DNA of 64,000 bases from Helichrysum umbraculigerum (Eukaryota; Streptophyta; Magnoliopsida; Asterales; Asteraceae): assembly GCA_949592205.1 (NCBI GenBank), contig CATIUR010000005.1, forward strand, positions 29,414,179 through 29,478,178, written 5' to 3'. Shown here piece after piece: positions 44,801-56,003 of the stretch. Both the position numbers and the translations under genes were made by a program. Under the pieces are notes generated by a model. That model had not been told where the DNA came from. It made no database searches and worked only from the letters and a program-made list of their open reading frames with translations. The stretch's first letter is position 1. Each line of letters opens with the position of its first letter.

Positions 44801-46257
44801 CAAACATTATCCCGTTCTCCTCGAGCCACGACATATGACTCTTCAGAGATTGGAATTCTAATCAGCTTATTGTGGCAATCTATGCTTGCTTTATACTGAC
44901 TTAACCAATCCATACCAATAATCACATCAAAACTAGCAATTGGCATCAACAGAAAGGAAATTGGGAAAGTCTGGCCATCTATCATAATATTAGCTCCAAT
45001 TACCGAAGTGGTAACAGGAACTGACTTGCCACTAGCTATTTCTACTTCAACTGGGTTTGTTATCACAGTAGGCATCATTTTCAACTTATCACAGAAGTAC
45101 ATAGATACAAACGAACAATTTGCACCAGAATCAAACAAAACACGAGCTGGTACAGAATTTACAAGAAAAGTACCTGTGATCACGTCATCTGTATGGACAG
45201 CTTCATCCACTGTCATCAGAAAAGCCCTACTAACTGCAGATGGCGGATTCTTCCGCTTCTGACCAGAAGATGACGAACTAACAACCGACCCAGAACCCTA
45301 TCTCTTAGCCTCGGTACACTGATTTGCACGATGACCTTCCTTATGGCAATTCCAACACACATAAGTAGGAAAAACACAATCTTTGGCTTCATGCCCAATC
45401 ACACCACATTTCACACATCTAGTGGTTTGCACAGTACACGGCCCAAAATGTCTAGCTCTACATTTAATACACCAATTGGGACGATCAGAAGTACCACCAC
45501 GACTTTCTTGTTTCTTACCTTGTTGATTTCCTTGCCACCGCTGCTTACCTTTACTAGAAGAGTCACTCCTAGATTTCTGAGAAACCATTTCTTTACTTGG
45601 TGCCTCTTGAGGTCTCAAATCACTGTCAACTGATCGAGCTAACATGAAAGCTTGAGAAAGTGAGCCAGCTAATCTCACTGAAGTTCGATAATGATTAGGT
45701 AAAGTACCAACAAACTGATCTATTTGAGTTCTCTCATCAGTAACCCACTGCTGAACAAACCTGAGTTTCTCTGTAAACTGATTAATCAAATCATCCATTG
45801 ACATTTTATCAGTTAATTGCAAATCCATAAACTCTTTTCTAATCCGAGCTATATCATAGTTTGAACAATATTGCTTACAAACTTCATTACGAAAATCAGG
45901 CCATCGAATAGATGCTTTCTGAAAAGGAGATAATACAGAAGTAATCGAATCCCACCAATTCATAGCTGCTCCTTTTAAGAGTTGAGATGCATAAGGGACT
46001 TTTAATTCTTCTTCACATTGACATACCTCAAATTTCTTTTCAACATCTCTCAACCAATCTAGAGTTACAGAAGGATTTGTACTACCAGAATACACAGATG
46101 GATTACTGCTCATAAAGGTTTTAAATGAACACACCTTTTGTTTTGGCGGTGAAATCGTACTAAACACAGGATGAGAAGATTCAGCCTCTTTTTGTTGTTT
46201 ATACATTCTAAGTGCTTGGTTTTCATCTTCCAATTGAAGGAGATACTCGTCTCTTTC

Positions 46258-48207
46258 TGTAACATCCCCAAATCGGGCCTCGGAGAAACAGGTAATTCTT
46301 TATATTTAATTGTGATATTTAATTTTATTTTGTGTTTGATTGTGAAATTTATAGGTAAATAAGTCTCAGGAAATATTGTAACTAGTGAGATGTAGTTTGT
46401 TTTAAATAAACTTAGGTGACGGTAAAATAATATAATTTTATCGCATTTGAAATTGAGGTTCCAGACAATAGGGCAAGGAGGGGTATAATATTGCACTGTA
46501 AATAAAGGGAGTCGGTTTAAATAAAAGAGAAGGGGCCGACTTATGTTTTGTTTCTCCAAACTTCTTGTGTGTTCTTCATTGTGTCTCTCAACTCCCTCTT
46601 AAGTAAAAACCTACACAAATTACTAGTGAAAAGTGATCAAGATTAAAGCTATGATCTTCTTGTTAAACTATCATCATCATCCTCATAATCTTCTCCTTGT
46701 TCTTTATTGGTAAGTTAAACTCTTGTTTAACCTAAATGATGAAATTGCTTGAATGATAGGAATTGAAGTTTTAATGATAGAATTGATAGTTGTTTGAAGG
46801 TGTAATAGCTAGGTGAATGATTATAAACTGATTTGATGATGATTACATGAATGAATTGTTAGATTCATGGGTTTTGAGTTGAAAGTGGAATTGTTAGATT
46901 ATAGGTAGTTGATTGAATTTGTGATGATTTGAAGCTTGAATCTTTGATATATGATGTTAGTATATGTTGCTATGACCAAAATTTGGTAAAAACATGAGTT
47001 TAGAACTGAGTTTGGTTGATTTGTGGCTTTTGGTTCGTAGTTGCAATTGTGCAGGAAATGATCTGTGCATGTACTGAAAAACTAGGGAATCCGGTCGGAT
47101 TCCTTTGAATCCGGCGGATTCCGGGTAAAATGGGTAAACGGGGTTAAGTGAATCCGGCGTATTCCGGATCGTATTCCAGAACGGATTCCCAAGAATGAAT
47201 TCTGGTCAAAAGTGGAGCTGAAAAGAGGTCGGGAATCCGGCGGATTCATGTTGAATCCGGCGGATTCTGTCTGAATCCGGGCGGATTCCCTTGAATCCGG
47301 ACGGATTCCTTGGGCTGGACTGAATGTTTTATTTTAAGCTTTATAATGTGATATTTGCTTGCATAATATGTTTATATAACTTAATACTAATTTGATTGTT
47401 AATATTAAGTTATATATAATGTGATGTGAGGATTGACTTGGAATTCTTTTGTATTTCAGATCCGACCACGACTCAATAAAATTAGATCTTTGAGTGAAGC
47501 TTGAAACGAGACAGGTGAGTGACTGGTTCTCACAGTTTAAATTGGTGTTAACAATTTAGTTACATCAATTTTAAGTAGATTGATATTATTGAATTATTGT
47601 CAAGTTGATTGCGGTTAAATGATTGATTGCTAGTGACTCATTCCATGATAGGTTGGAATGATAGAGGTCAATTTCGGTTGGGTTTAGTTGCTATAGGTTA
47701 ATCTTTATGGTATTGATGATCATTCGTCCATATTGATTAAAGATAGCATTGAACTATCGGTAAAATCTCTGTATTGGCCTGCAGTGGATTATAAGTGTTC
47801 TTGGTGGGCCATCCGCGAGCTGAGGGTACCTCAAGAACCACCGATCCTCTAATTTGATTGTTACTATAAGTTGATTGTTGTGAGTTGATTGTTTATGCTA
47901 AGTTAGATTGTTGGAATAGTTATTCACTTAGCTTCGTGCTAATCCCCCACCTCACTTTTGCAGGTTAAGTTTGCTTATGCTCGGTTGAGAGGTTTTGGGT
48001 GAAATGTTTGACAAGCTGGGCACTCTTGATTACTTTTGTTTTGGCATAAACGTAACACCACTAGATTTTGGGTTTGTAATGAAATAACTTAATGATAGTA
48101 AGTGTAATAACTAACTTTTGATATTATCTTATATGTAAATGTTGTTGAATGGGATAACGCTTCCAGTTTAAAAAAAAAAAAATGTCTGGAAAATATGGGA
48201 TGTTATA
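46258..48207 (+). repeat. Solo LTR (1950 bp) inserted in TE-E gag
   Basis: TGTAACATCCCC to GGGATGTTATA in plus orientation, flanked by the target duplication CTTTC (46253-46257, 48208-48212). It shares layout with the Tekay-like LTRs (a TAGGTGACGG block, a GTGAGTG block, CTCACTTTTGCAGG, terminal GTTATA) but is a distinct family. Hairpin cluster at 47086-47311. Confidence 0.93.
47086..47311 (+). repeat. Hairpin cluster in solo LTR, arms GAATCC/GGATTC
   Basis: About eight units of GAATCC-GGC-GGATTC or close variants (loops GGC, GGTC, GGAC, GGGC; one half unit CGTATTCC). Position within the LTR and the GGC loop correspond to the clusters in TE-A, TE-D and TE-E. Confidence 0.87.
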
Positions 48208-48497
48208 CTTTCTAACTCCTCTCTAGCATGGAAAGAAGTACCAATATGCCCAGTCGGATCATCATGAGTCTCAACAGTAACTTCCGGCCTTGAGACGTTA
48301 TTAGGGTTAACAGGTGGTTGCTCATTATCCGCCATGTCTGTAAACACAACAACAGCTCACAAATCGTTAATCGTTAGCACCTATCCTACTAACACTTTCA
48401 CATCAGTACATAATCCCATTCCCAATAATGTTTGACACAACACAATCAAAGCTTAGGATTGAACATACAATCATATTCAATTCACCCAAACTATTGC

Positions 48498-48510
48498 TCT
48501 GATACCAACT
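48498..48510 (-). other. TE-E primer-binding site (tRNA-Met type)
   Basis: TTGGTATCAGAGC in element orientation, directly beside the inner end of the 5' LTR (48511). Confidence 0.82.
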
Positions 48511-49066
48511 TATAACGCCCCTCATTTAATATCACAATATAATATTAATATTCACGGAAGCGCATATTTACAATACATAGGTTATTAAAATTATGCTAGA
48601 AATTTTCGCAAACATTTACACAACATGTTTACTACCAAACCAAACATAGTTAACTTGTTTACAAACCGGGGCATTATATACTACAAAACATTGTTTATAA
48701 CAAACTGGATCAGAGTTGCAAGTTTCAAACATTCCCAGCATCAAAACATCCTTCCTGTCTACCCACAATATATATATAACCTGCAGGAAGTAAATTGAGG
48801 GATTAGCACGAAGCTAAGTGAATGAATTACCAACCACAATTCAATTTAGCTAGCAATCTGTTCACAATCAATAATGTAACAAATATCGTCAAGAGGAACG
48901 GTGGTTCCTAGAGACCCTGTTCCGGGTGGCCCCATCAGAACACTTAAACCAACTGTAGACCAAAACAGCGAGTAACCGCTAACTCAATGCTAATCTTCAT
49001 CAACACATGTACACAATGCTATGTCGACCAACATTAGCAATCAAGTCCAACTAACAATCTAGTTGA
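48511..49066 (-). repeat. TE-E 5' LTR, first segment (interrupted by TE-F)
   Basis: Continues at 57769 after TE-F. The duplicated GTTGA at the break (49062-49066 and 57764-57768) is TE-F's target site. Confidence 0.93.
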
Positions 49067-50827
49067 TGTAACACCCCCAAATTTAACAGTTTGCGGAAGC
49101 GAGTTTTGGGTGTTACTAATCAATAATCACAAGCACAAAGGATACAGTGAACGACTCTAAATGAGACGTTCGAAAAGTTATTACATTAATACATATGTAG
49201 TTCAAAATACAAGCTCGAGTTTCGTATAATTTCCTAGAGATTCTAATACATAACAGTAAGTACAAAAGTAATGTATGAAAATCTCCAAGCTTGTAAATGC
49301 ATGCGACTCGAGCTAAGTGAGCTTATCCTGCTGGGCATCCCTACTGATGCTGAGTACCTGAGAAGCATTACTAAAACGGTCAACCAAAAAGGTTGGTGAA
49401 TCTCACAGGTTTGTAAGTAAGTAAATAATTTGAACACCCAAGTAGTATTTGTAAATCGTAAGCCAGCCAGTAAGTAACGATCGCAGGTCATGCTAATCGT
49501 TCACTTAAGTAATGATTGCAGGTCATGCTAATCATCTGTAAATGAGTGGTTGCAGGTCATGCTAACCGTTTGTACGTGAGTGGTTGCAGGTCTTGCTAAC
49601 CGTAATGAGTAACGATCGTAAGTCATACAAATCGTTCACTCCGTAATGATTGCAGGTCATGCTAATCATGCGTTTCCATGAACTATCATAATAGAAACTT
49701 AACATACAGTAGATAATAGTATTCCTGTGAATGTAGTCTTACATTCATATTAAACAAGTAAGAAAATACCACAAGCCACCATGATTGCAGGTCATGCTAA
49801 TCATGCGATAACTCGACCATTATCAGTATTATGAAAACAAGTAAGAAAATGTCCTAGGTCACCATGATTGCAGGTCATGCTAATCATGCGTTAACTCGGC
49901 CATCATTAGTTTTATGAAAACATGTAATGCATCTCACCCCTGGGTATAAAACAGTAAAATAGGGGCTGTAAGACTCACCTGAGTCTAGCAGACAAAACAG
50001 TAAGCAAGCAAAGTAGTATCCGAACTAGCAGCCCTTAGCGTCAAAATAGTCGAATCGAGAAACCGAAAAGATGGGTTTGTAGTCCTCGTTGCGGTGATCA
50101 CTTTCCTCCAAACGAGCTAGGTGTTTTAGGGAGTTTTTGTGGTGTTTTTCTAGAGAGAGAGTGAGGACCGATTGAGAGAGAGAGATGAGAGTTTAGAGAG
50201 AAAATTGAGAGTGATTGAGTAAGGGTGTGTTTGTGTATGGAGGAAGAAAAGAAGGTATGGGGGTTTATCCCCCTTTGACCTTGGCCGGCCATGGTGGGGC
50301 CACAAGGTGTGGTCTCACCAATTTTTCGTTCCCTCGCGTTTGCGCTCCGTGCGGTGTTCGTTTCCCCGGTCGTTTAAACGTTAAAATAATTTTATACGTG
50401 ATTACATATACGTTTTAAAATACGAAAATATTACTCGATAATTAAATTGAAGTATTTTATCAAAATACTAGTTTTCAAGTTATAAAACATAACTTAGTTT
50501 TTGTTTTGTCGGTTGGTCGAGTTTTCGAAGAGTTCGGTAACGTTTTAGTTAAAACGTATGTTTTCGTTATATTATAAACATAATATAAAATAGTAATTGA
50601 AGTAATTAAATAATTCCACATTATTTAATAATTGTTTTACCAACGTCCGTATGTTTGTACAATTATTGTTTCATACGATTTGTACGAATCGTATACGCGT
50701 ATATATATATTCCATCCATATATATATAATAAGTAGATAATGTATATAATCCTATTTCATATATATACAAGTAATAAACACGTAATTAGGGAAATTTTAA
50801 ATTGGCCCTAATTTTGGGGTTGTTACA
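49067..50827 (-). repeat. TE-F 3' LTR (1761 bp)
   Basis: TGTAACACCCCC to GGGGTTGTTACA on the plus strand. Contains the hairpin cluster 49474-49893 and a block near 50280-50390 shared with the TE-B LTR and the solo LTR at 52057. The reading frames at 50098 and 50215 recur in the other LTR and are not genes. Confidence 0.93.
49474..49893 (-). repeat. Covarying hairpin cluster in TE-F LTR
   Basis: Eight units of the form stem-GCAGGTCATGCT-stem. Outer arms are ACGAT/ATCGT (units 1 and 5), ATGATT/AATCAT (units 2, 6, 7, 8) and GGTT/AACC (units 3 and 4). The inner pair GCA/TGC becomes GTA/TAC in unit 5 (49612-49634). Arms therefore change in pairs. The other LTR repeats the cluster at 56411-56830. 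Confidence 0.88.
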
Positions 50828-50987
50828 TTCTCCCCTTGTTAGGAGAATTTTGTCCCGAAATTTGTTCGAAGTAGTAATCGGTAGTTCGATATTCGTCAGG
50901 TAGCTACAATGTGTACTAGTAGCCTACAGTAGTAGGGTAGGTCCTACAGAGTTCGTAGTAAGGCAGTTGTCAGGTAGTAACGTACCC

Positions 50988-51626
50988 TTAGTTTTTGTTG
51001 CCTGGGGGTAGTGGGCATTTGGCCTTGAGATGGCCGGCACTCCCGCAGTTGAAGCACAGCTTCGCTTTAGGAGGGTTCGTACTTTTAGGGTTGGATTTGC
51101 ATCGACCGATGGGTATGGCACACGGTCCTTTATGATGCCGAGAACATCGGGAACAGTAAGGTTTCTTTCCCAAGTAGCTTCCTGTAGGTTTGGAGGGAGA
51201 GATCTTCACCCTTTTTGCCGGAGGCGGTGTACAATCAGCGTCGGTATTCTCTTCAGTAGAAGTACCATGTGAAGTTGGTGGTGAGGTAGGGTTTTCTAAG
51301 GCTATCAAACGTAGTTCGTACTCACGTATACGCGCGTCATTCTGGAAGACAATTCGCCGTAGGTCCTTGATGTCTTCCCGTGCTTTGCTTAGTTGCTTTC
51401 GTACCGAGTTGAGAGTATCATTGAGGCGATTGACCAGTTCTGTACTCCGGTTCACAGTGACGGGTGTTGTGGTAACAGTTTGAGCAACAGGAGAAGTAAG
51501 TGATGTTGCTGATTCAGTGGAATGTTCTGTATCACTCTCAAGTTCGAGGAGGTAAGGAAACATCGTTGGTTTCTCACTGAGCAGCTCATCATTCAATGTA
51601 GGGTTGTTGACGGAGTGAGTTGTCAT
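50988..51626 (-). CDS. TE-F Gag-like zinc-knuckle protein (212 aa)
   Basis: The only coding region of TE-F. It starts MTTHSVNNP and has a serine/threonine-rich N-terminus. A charged coiled-coil-like segment (about residues 60-115, SVRKQLSKAREDIKDLRR and ARIREYELRLIAL) is followed by a basic PPAKRVKISPSK stretch that could serve as a nuclear signal. Two cysteine knuckles end the protein: a non-canonical CSRCSRHHKGPC (about 157-168) and a canonical CFNCGSAGHLKAKC (191-204). The pair resembles the first two knuckles of TE-A Gag. It probably binds element RNA (nucleocapsid-like). The gag capsid core is absent. Family assignment beyond this is inference. Confidence 0.78.
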   Translation of the reverse strand: MTTHSVNNPTLNDELLSEKPTMFPYLLELESDTEHSTESATSLTSPVAQTVTTTPVTVNRSTELVNRLNDTLNSVRKQLSKAREDIKDLRRIVFQNDARIREYELRLIALENPTSPPTSHGTSTEENTDADCTPPPAKRVKISPSKPTGSYLGKKPYCSRCSRHHKGPCAIPIGRCKSNPKSTNPPKAKLCFNCGSAGHLKAKCPLPPGNKN

Positions 51627-52051
51627 TTCCTACGAAATAAGTGCTCTGTTTAAGAATTTTCTCAAGTAAGTGAAGTTCTATTGGGTGACTTGTTTAAAAT
51701 AACGAATGGTAGGCGAGTTCCCGGTCTCAACCAGTGTGAGATAATTGGGAAGGAATTTGGTTGCTGTGTTTAAAGTGCATTGTAATTACTCTTTCGGAAT
51801 TTCAAGTAGTCGGTCGTTCTCTAATCCTATTGGGTACTTAGGATCTAGAAGAGTATACATGAAATATGAGACAATCAGATAAAAGTTATTTGACGAGAAA
51901 TTTTAAGAAATAAATCGAAGTAAATCAGTTTGTCTAAGAATGAACATACCCTAGTTCGCATTCAGGTCTCGATAGGTTTTGTTCTTTTAAAGCAAGGAGG
52001 TCATTGTATACTGTGTAATTTTGTTGACTATCCTGAATTTGAAATTTGTTT
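51627..52051 (-). other. TE-F internal non-coding segment
   Basis: No ORF or motif recognised. It continues beyond the solo LTR at 54998. Confidence 0.5.
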
Positions 52052-52056
52052 AAAGT

Positions 52057-54992
52057 TGTAACACCCCCAATTTAACAGTTTGCGGAAGCGACGTTTTGGG
52101 TGTTACTAATCAATAATCACAAGCACAAAGGATACAGTGAACGACTCTAAATGAGACGTTCGAAAAGTTATCACATTAATACATAAGTAGTTTCAAAATA
52201 CAAGCTCGAGTTCAAGTAAAATCCTAGAGATTCTAATACATAACAGTAAGTACAAAAGTAATGTGTGTAAATCTCCAAGCTTGTAAATGCATGCGACTCG
52301 AGCTAAGAAAGCTTATCCTGCTGGGCATCCCTACTGATGCTGTGTACCTGAGAAGCATTACTAAAACGGTCAACCAAAAAGGTTGGTGAATCTCACAGGT
52401 TTGTAAGTAAGTAAACAGTTTGAACACACATGTAGTATTCGTAAATCATAGACAGCCGGTAAGTAACGATCACAGGTTATGCTCATCGTTTACTTAAGTT
52501 TTAATAAGTGGGTGGTTGCAGGTTATGCTAACCGTTTGATACAATTGCCATGAGCCACCATAGTTGAAGCTTAACGTACAGTAATTATAGGTACCCCCTC
52601 ATGAATGTAATCCAAAACATTCATACGGAACGAGTAAGAAACGCCCGTTTCTACAGGAACGGTTCGTGGTAATGCTTGCTACCCCGGGCGGGGATTGTCA
52701 GTCCCATATGGATCCATATACTAAAACTCGCGCTTATCACATAACTAACAACTATGATTAAGGAGGATTTCATTGGATTAGTCAAAAACTCATGCAATTA
52801 GCGTATCCGTAATCTCGTACAGTATGTAAATCATGGCAGCAAGTAAGTTTTGTGTGTTCATGTAAAACAGTAATGCATCTCACCCCTGAGTAAAAACAGT
52901 AAAGTAGGGGCTGTAAGACTCACCTGAGTCTGGCAGACAATGCAGTAAGTAAGCAAGTAGTATCCCGAACTAGCAACCCTTAGCGTCCTAATACGCATAA
53001 GGTTTAGTAAGTAAATGGAATACTTGTAAAGTATCCATGCTAGTTGTTCCCAAACTAGTTAATGTCCATTAGTTTGTTTGTACGTTTGTATTCGTTTGTA
53101 AATCGTAGTTTGTATAAAAGTTGTACGGTCCGTTTGTTATCAGTGTATAATAATAATTCCATCCATTATTATTATGTATTCATAGTAGTTGTACAGTTGT
53201 AAAGTATACTCGTATAATCGTTTGTTTGTATTACAACATGTATCGTTTGCGTAAGTTCCAATGGGCTTAAACCCCAAAGGGTACGAGTGAAACCTCGTAA
53301 GTATTCGAGTGTATGTTCGTATCAGTTAACGTGTAATCCAGCACGTAACTAGTGAGTGAACTTGTAAGTTCGTATCGGATGTAATCCCGTGTAATGTACA
53401 AGTGTAAGTTCGTTGGAGTGTAGTCTCCTAAGTATTTCCAAGTGTAGTCTCGTACGCGTGTGTGAGTGAAATCTCACGTTAGTTTAGTATAGTCTTGTAC
53501 GTATTCAAATGTTGCTGTATACTCTCAAAAGTATAGTATTTTCATGTATAAGTAGCATCGTATTTGATTTAGTAGTTGAAAAGTGATTCCAACACTTAGA
53601 ATATATTTTGTTTTCTGATCTGGGTTATCTGCGACACAAGTCTTGTGTCGCATACCGTATGCGACATAAGGTCTGTGTCGTATGGACTGATTTCGGTTTG
53701 GTGTTTATGCGACACAATGGTTGTGTCGCATACAAGGGTAAGACACAACGATACGACATAGTCGTTGTGTCGCAATCAAGCGATAGGTAAACTTTGTGTC
53801 GTAGATGATACGACATATAGTGCGACATAAGCGTTGTGTCGCATACATTGCGACATAACGTGCGACATAACATGCGACATAGTGTTGTGTCGCATGAAAT
53901 TTTGGTCCGATGCGACACAAGAGGTCTGTTCGGAATTTAAGTTTCCGAAAACGTATTTTCCGGTTTCCGTTGGGTCTAGAACTTTTATACTAGTTTTAAT
54001 ATGTTATAATGAGTCCATAGTAACTATTGGTGGTCGTTTTTAAGGTTTGTGGTGTCGTTTTCTTTAAAATGACCAAAACCGACATTCCCGTTAAAGTGTT
54101 CAAAAACGAGTTTTAAATACATATTTGGACATTACTAAGCTAGGGGAACAATAATCTAGCAAAATAAAAGTAATCGGAAAAGTTTCGGGTCGCCGGAAAA
54201 CTTACAAAGTTGTCGAAACGAAAATCCGAAAAGATGAAGTTGTAGCCCTCGTTCTCGTTATCACTTTTCTCCAAACGGGTATAGACCTCCGAGATATTTT
54301 AGTGGTGTTTTTAGGGTGTTTAGAGGGTGGTTTTAGAGAGAGAGGGAGAAACCGATAGAGAGAGAGATGAGAGAGTTTGATTGAGGGTGTGGTGTGTTGG
54401 GTGTGTAAGTGGAGAAGGGGTGAGGGCTTAATGCCCCCTCACCTTGGCCGGTTTTGGTGGGGTCCACCAAGTGTGGATCTCACCAATTTTTGTTCCTCCG
54501 TGTTTGCGCTCCGTGCGGTGTTCGTTTCCCGGTTGTTTAAACGTTAAAATTATTTCATACGCGATTAAATATACGTTTTAAAATACGAAATAATATCCGA
54601 TAATTTAGTTGAAGCATTTTAATAACATACTTTGTTTTGAAGTTATAAAATGTAATATTTGTTTTGTTTTGTCGGTTGGTCGAGTTTTCGGAGAGTTCGG
54701 TAACGTTTTAGTTAAAACGTACGTTTTCGTTATATTATTAACATAATATAAAGTAGTAGTTGAAGTAATTAAATAATTTAACATTATTTAATAATTGTTT
54801 TTATCAACATCCGTATGTCTGTACAATGGTTGTTTTATACGATATGTACGAATCGTATACGCGTATATATATATTCCATCCATATATATATAATAAGTAA
54901 GTAACGTATTTAATCCTATTTCATATTAAATACAAGTAGTAAACACGTAATTAGGGAAATTTTAAATTGGCCCAAATTTTGGGGTTGTTACA
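52057..54992 (-). repeat. Solo LTR (2936 bp) nested in TE-F
   Basis: TGTAACACCCCC to GGGGTTGTTACA, flanked by a perfect 5-bp target duplication AAAGT (52052-52056, 54993-54997). Its ends and large blocks match the TE-F LTR, but it is 1.2 kb longer because of a middle segment with its own hairpin cluster (53627-53922). It is therefore a related but different family. Orientation is inferred from the TE-F match. Confidence 0.92.
53627..53922 (-). repeat. Hairpin cluster in solo LTR, arms TGCGACACAA/TTGTGTCGCA
   Basis: About seven units. The best has perfect 12-bp arms TATGCGACACAA (53706-53717) and TTGTGTCGCATA (53721-53732) around a TGG loop. Another has 9-bp arms at 53631-53639 and 53643-53651 with loop GTC. 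Confidence 0.87.
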
Positions 54993-54997
54993 AAAGT

Positions 54998-55665
54998 TGT
55001 GTACTATAAGTAAGTTTATACGATTTTTGTAAATTCTGAAAATTTTATAAAACATTTTGTAAGAAATTTTGTAACAGGTTTGATAGAAATACGTTTGTTA
55101 TAAAATTTTGACGATGAAAGTCGGTTGCAAAATTTGAAGTCTGATGAAAACTTGAGTTGAAAATGGTTCGGTTGAAATTATGGTCAGCGACAAAGTTTTG
55201 GAATTTTTGTTTAACAAAAACTGTTCAAAAACAGAAGTTATGAAAAGTTCCAGGGTAAAAGCATGTTGAAATTTGTTGGAAATGTTTTTCCTAGGATACA
55301 CCTAACGGTACAGTGGTATACGTTGTAGAATGTTATAAACGTAGAATCAGGTAGGAGTAGCGAATGAAAACCAAGTCCCGATCTTCTTATCGAAAGATGT
55401 TGGAGTAGCTATGTTTGTCAGTTATAATAGTGTGGGTGGTAAACAAAATATCATCGGACAAGGCCTATCCCTATACCTTCAGTATATAATAGCCTAGGAG
55501 AGCAGTATGTAGTCGAGGCCTTCGGAAGTATGTTGGTATTTGTGAATTCATAAAAGTTGAGTAAGGATGGAACGACGAGAATCGAGTTGTCGTTCGTTTG
55601 ATGTAAGTTGAAAAATATTAATTTCGCAGCAGTCGAGAGAGAGTATCGTATCGGGGAAAGAGGCC

Positions 55666-55726
<61 letters not shown>

Positions 55727-55988
55727 CATATAACCGCCTAGTGTGTGTCTAGCTCAATCAAGTAAAAGTCCCGGTTCTCTCGAGGTCAGAGTCAGCTATT
55801 GCATTCCTGTTCAACATAACCCCTTTCAGAACTCACATCATCTTCATTTAATTGTACATAGTTGATCAGACTATGTTAAATTAAACTTGTATGCTGTAAT
55901 TCCTGAACCAGTTATACCTAATGAGGAATACTGCCTAACGGTCATAGTCTAGGCCCACTAAATGCAACCTAGTTCACTATAACCTTAG
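54998..55988 (-). other. TE-F leader region, no gene, with a (TA)n microsatellite
   Basis: Untranslated leader. About 55 bp of alternating TA lie at 55671-55725. The 70 bp nearest the primer site match the TE-B leader. Confidence 0.6.
55671..55725. repeat. (TA)n microsatellite, about 27 units
   Basis: Uninterrupted alternating AT. It creates an artefactual frame of alternating tyrosine and isoleucine. Confidence 0.95.
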
Positions 55989-56001
55989 GCTCTGATACCA
56001 A
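55989..56001 (-). other. TE-F primer-binding site (tRNA-Met type)
   Basis: TTGGTATCAGAGC-like in element orientation, two bases from the LTR. Confidence 0.82.
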
Positions 56002-56003
56002 TC

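Larger units (their letters stand above)
41842..48335 (-). pseudogene. TE-E gag-pol, broken by three nonsense codons and a solo LTR
   Basis: Same gag-pol layout as TE-A: gag, three cysteine knuckles, DSGA protease, RT with FIDD, RNase H, HHCC/DDE integrase and chromodomain-like end. It starts with MADNEQ at 48335 and is split near codon 41 by the solo LTR 46258-48207. From 46252 to 41842 the frame never shifts, but three stops interrupt it: TAG at 45298-45300 (after the third knuckle), TGA at 44158-44160 (RT, after LMNRVC) and TAG at 43747-43749 (RT/RNase H linker). Against TE-A each is a C-to-T change on the coding strand (CAG, CGA, CAG). It cannot produce an intact polyprotein. Confidence 0.92.

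Noticed and set aside
53627..53922. Resemblance of the palindrome arrays to a CRISPR array
   Set aside because: The sequence is plant nuclear DNA, units are variable, spacing is irregular and there are no unique spacers or cas genes. The arrays sit inside LTRs bounded by target duplications.
55451..55729. 92-aa frame rich in alternating Tyr and Ile
   Set aside because: Produced by the (TA)n microsatellite in the TE-F leader.
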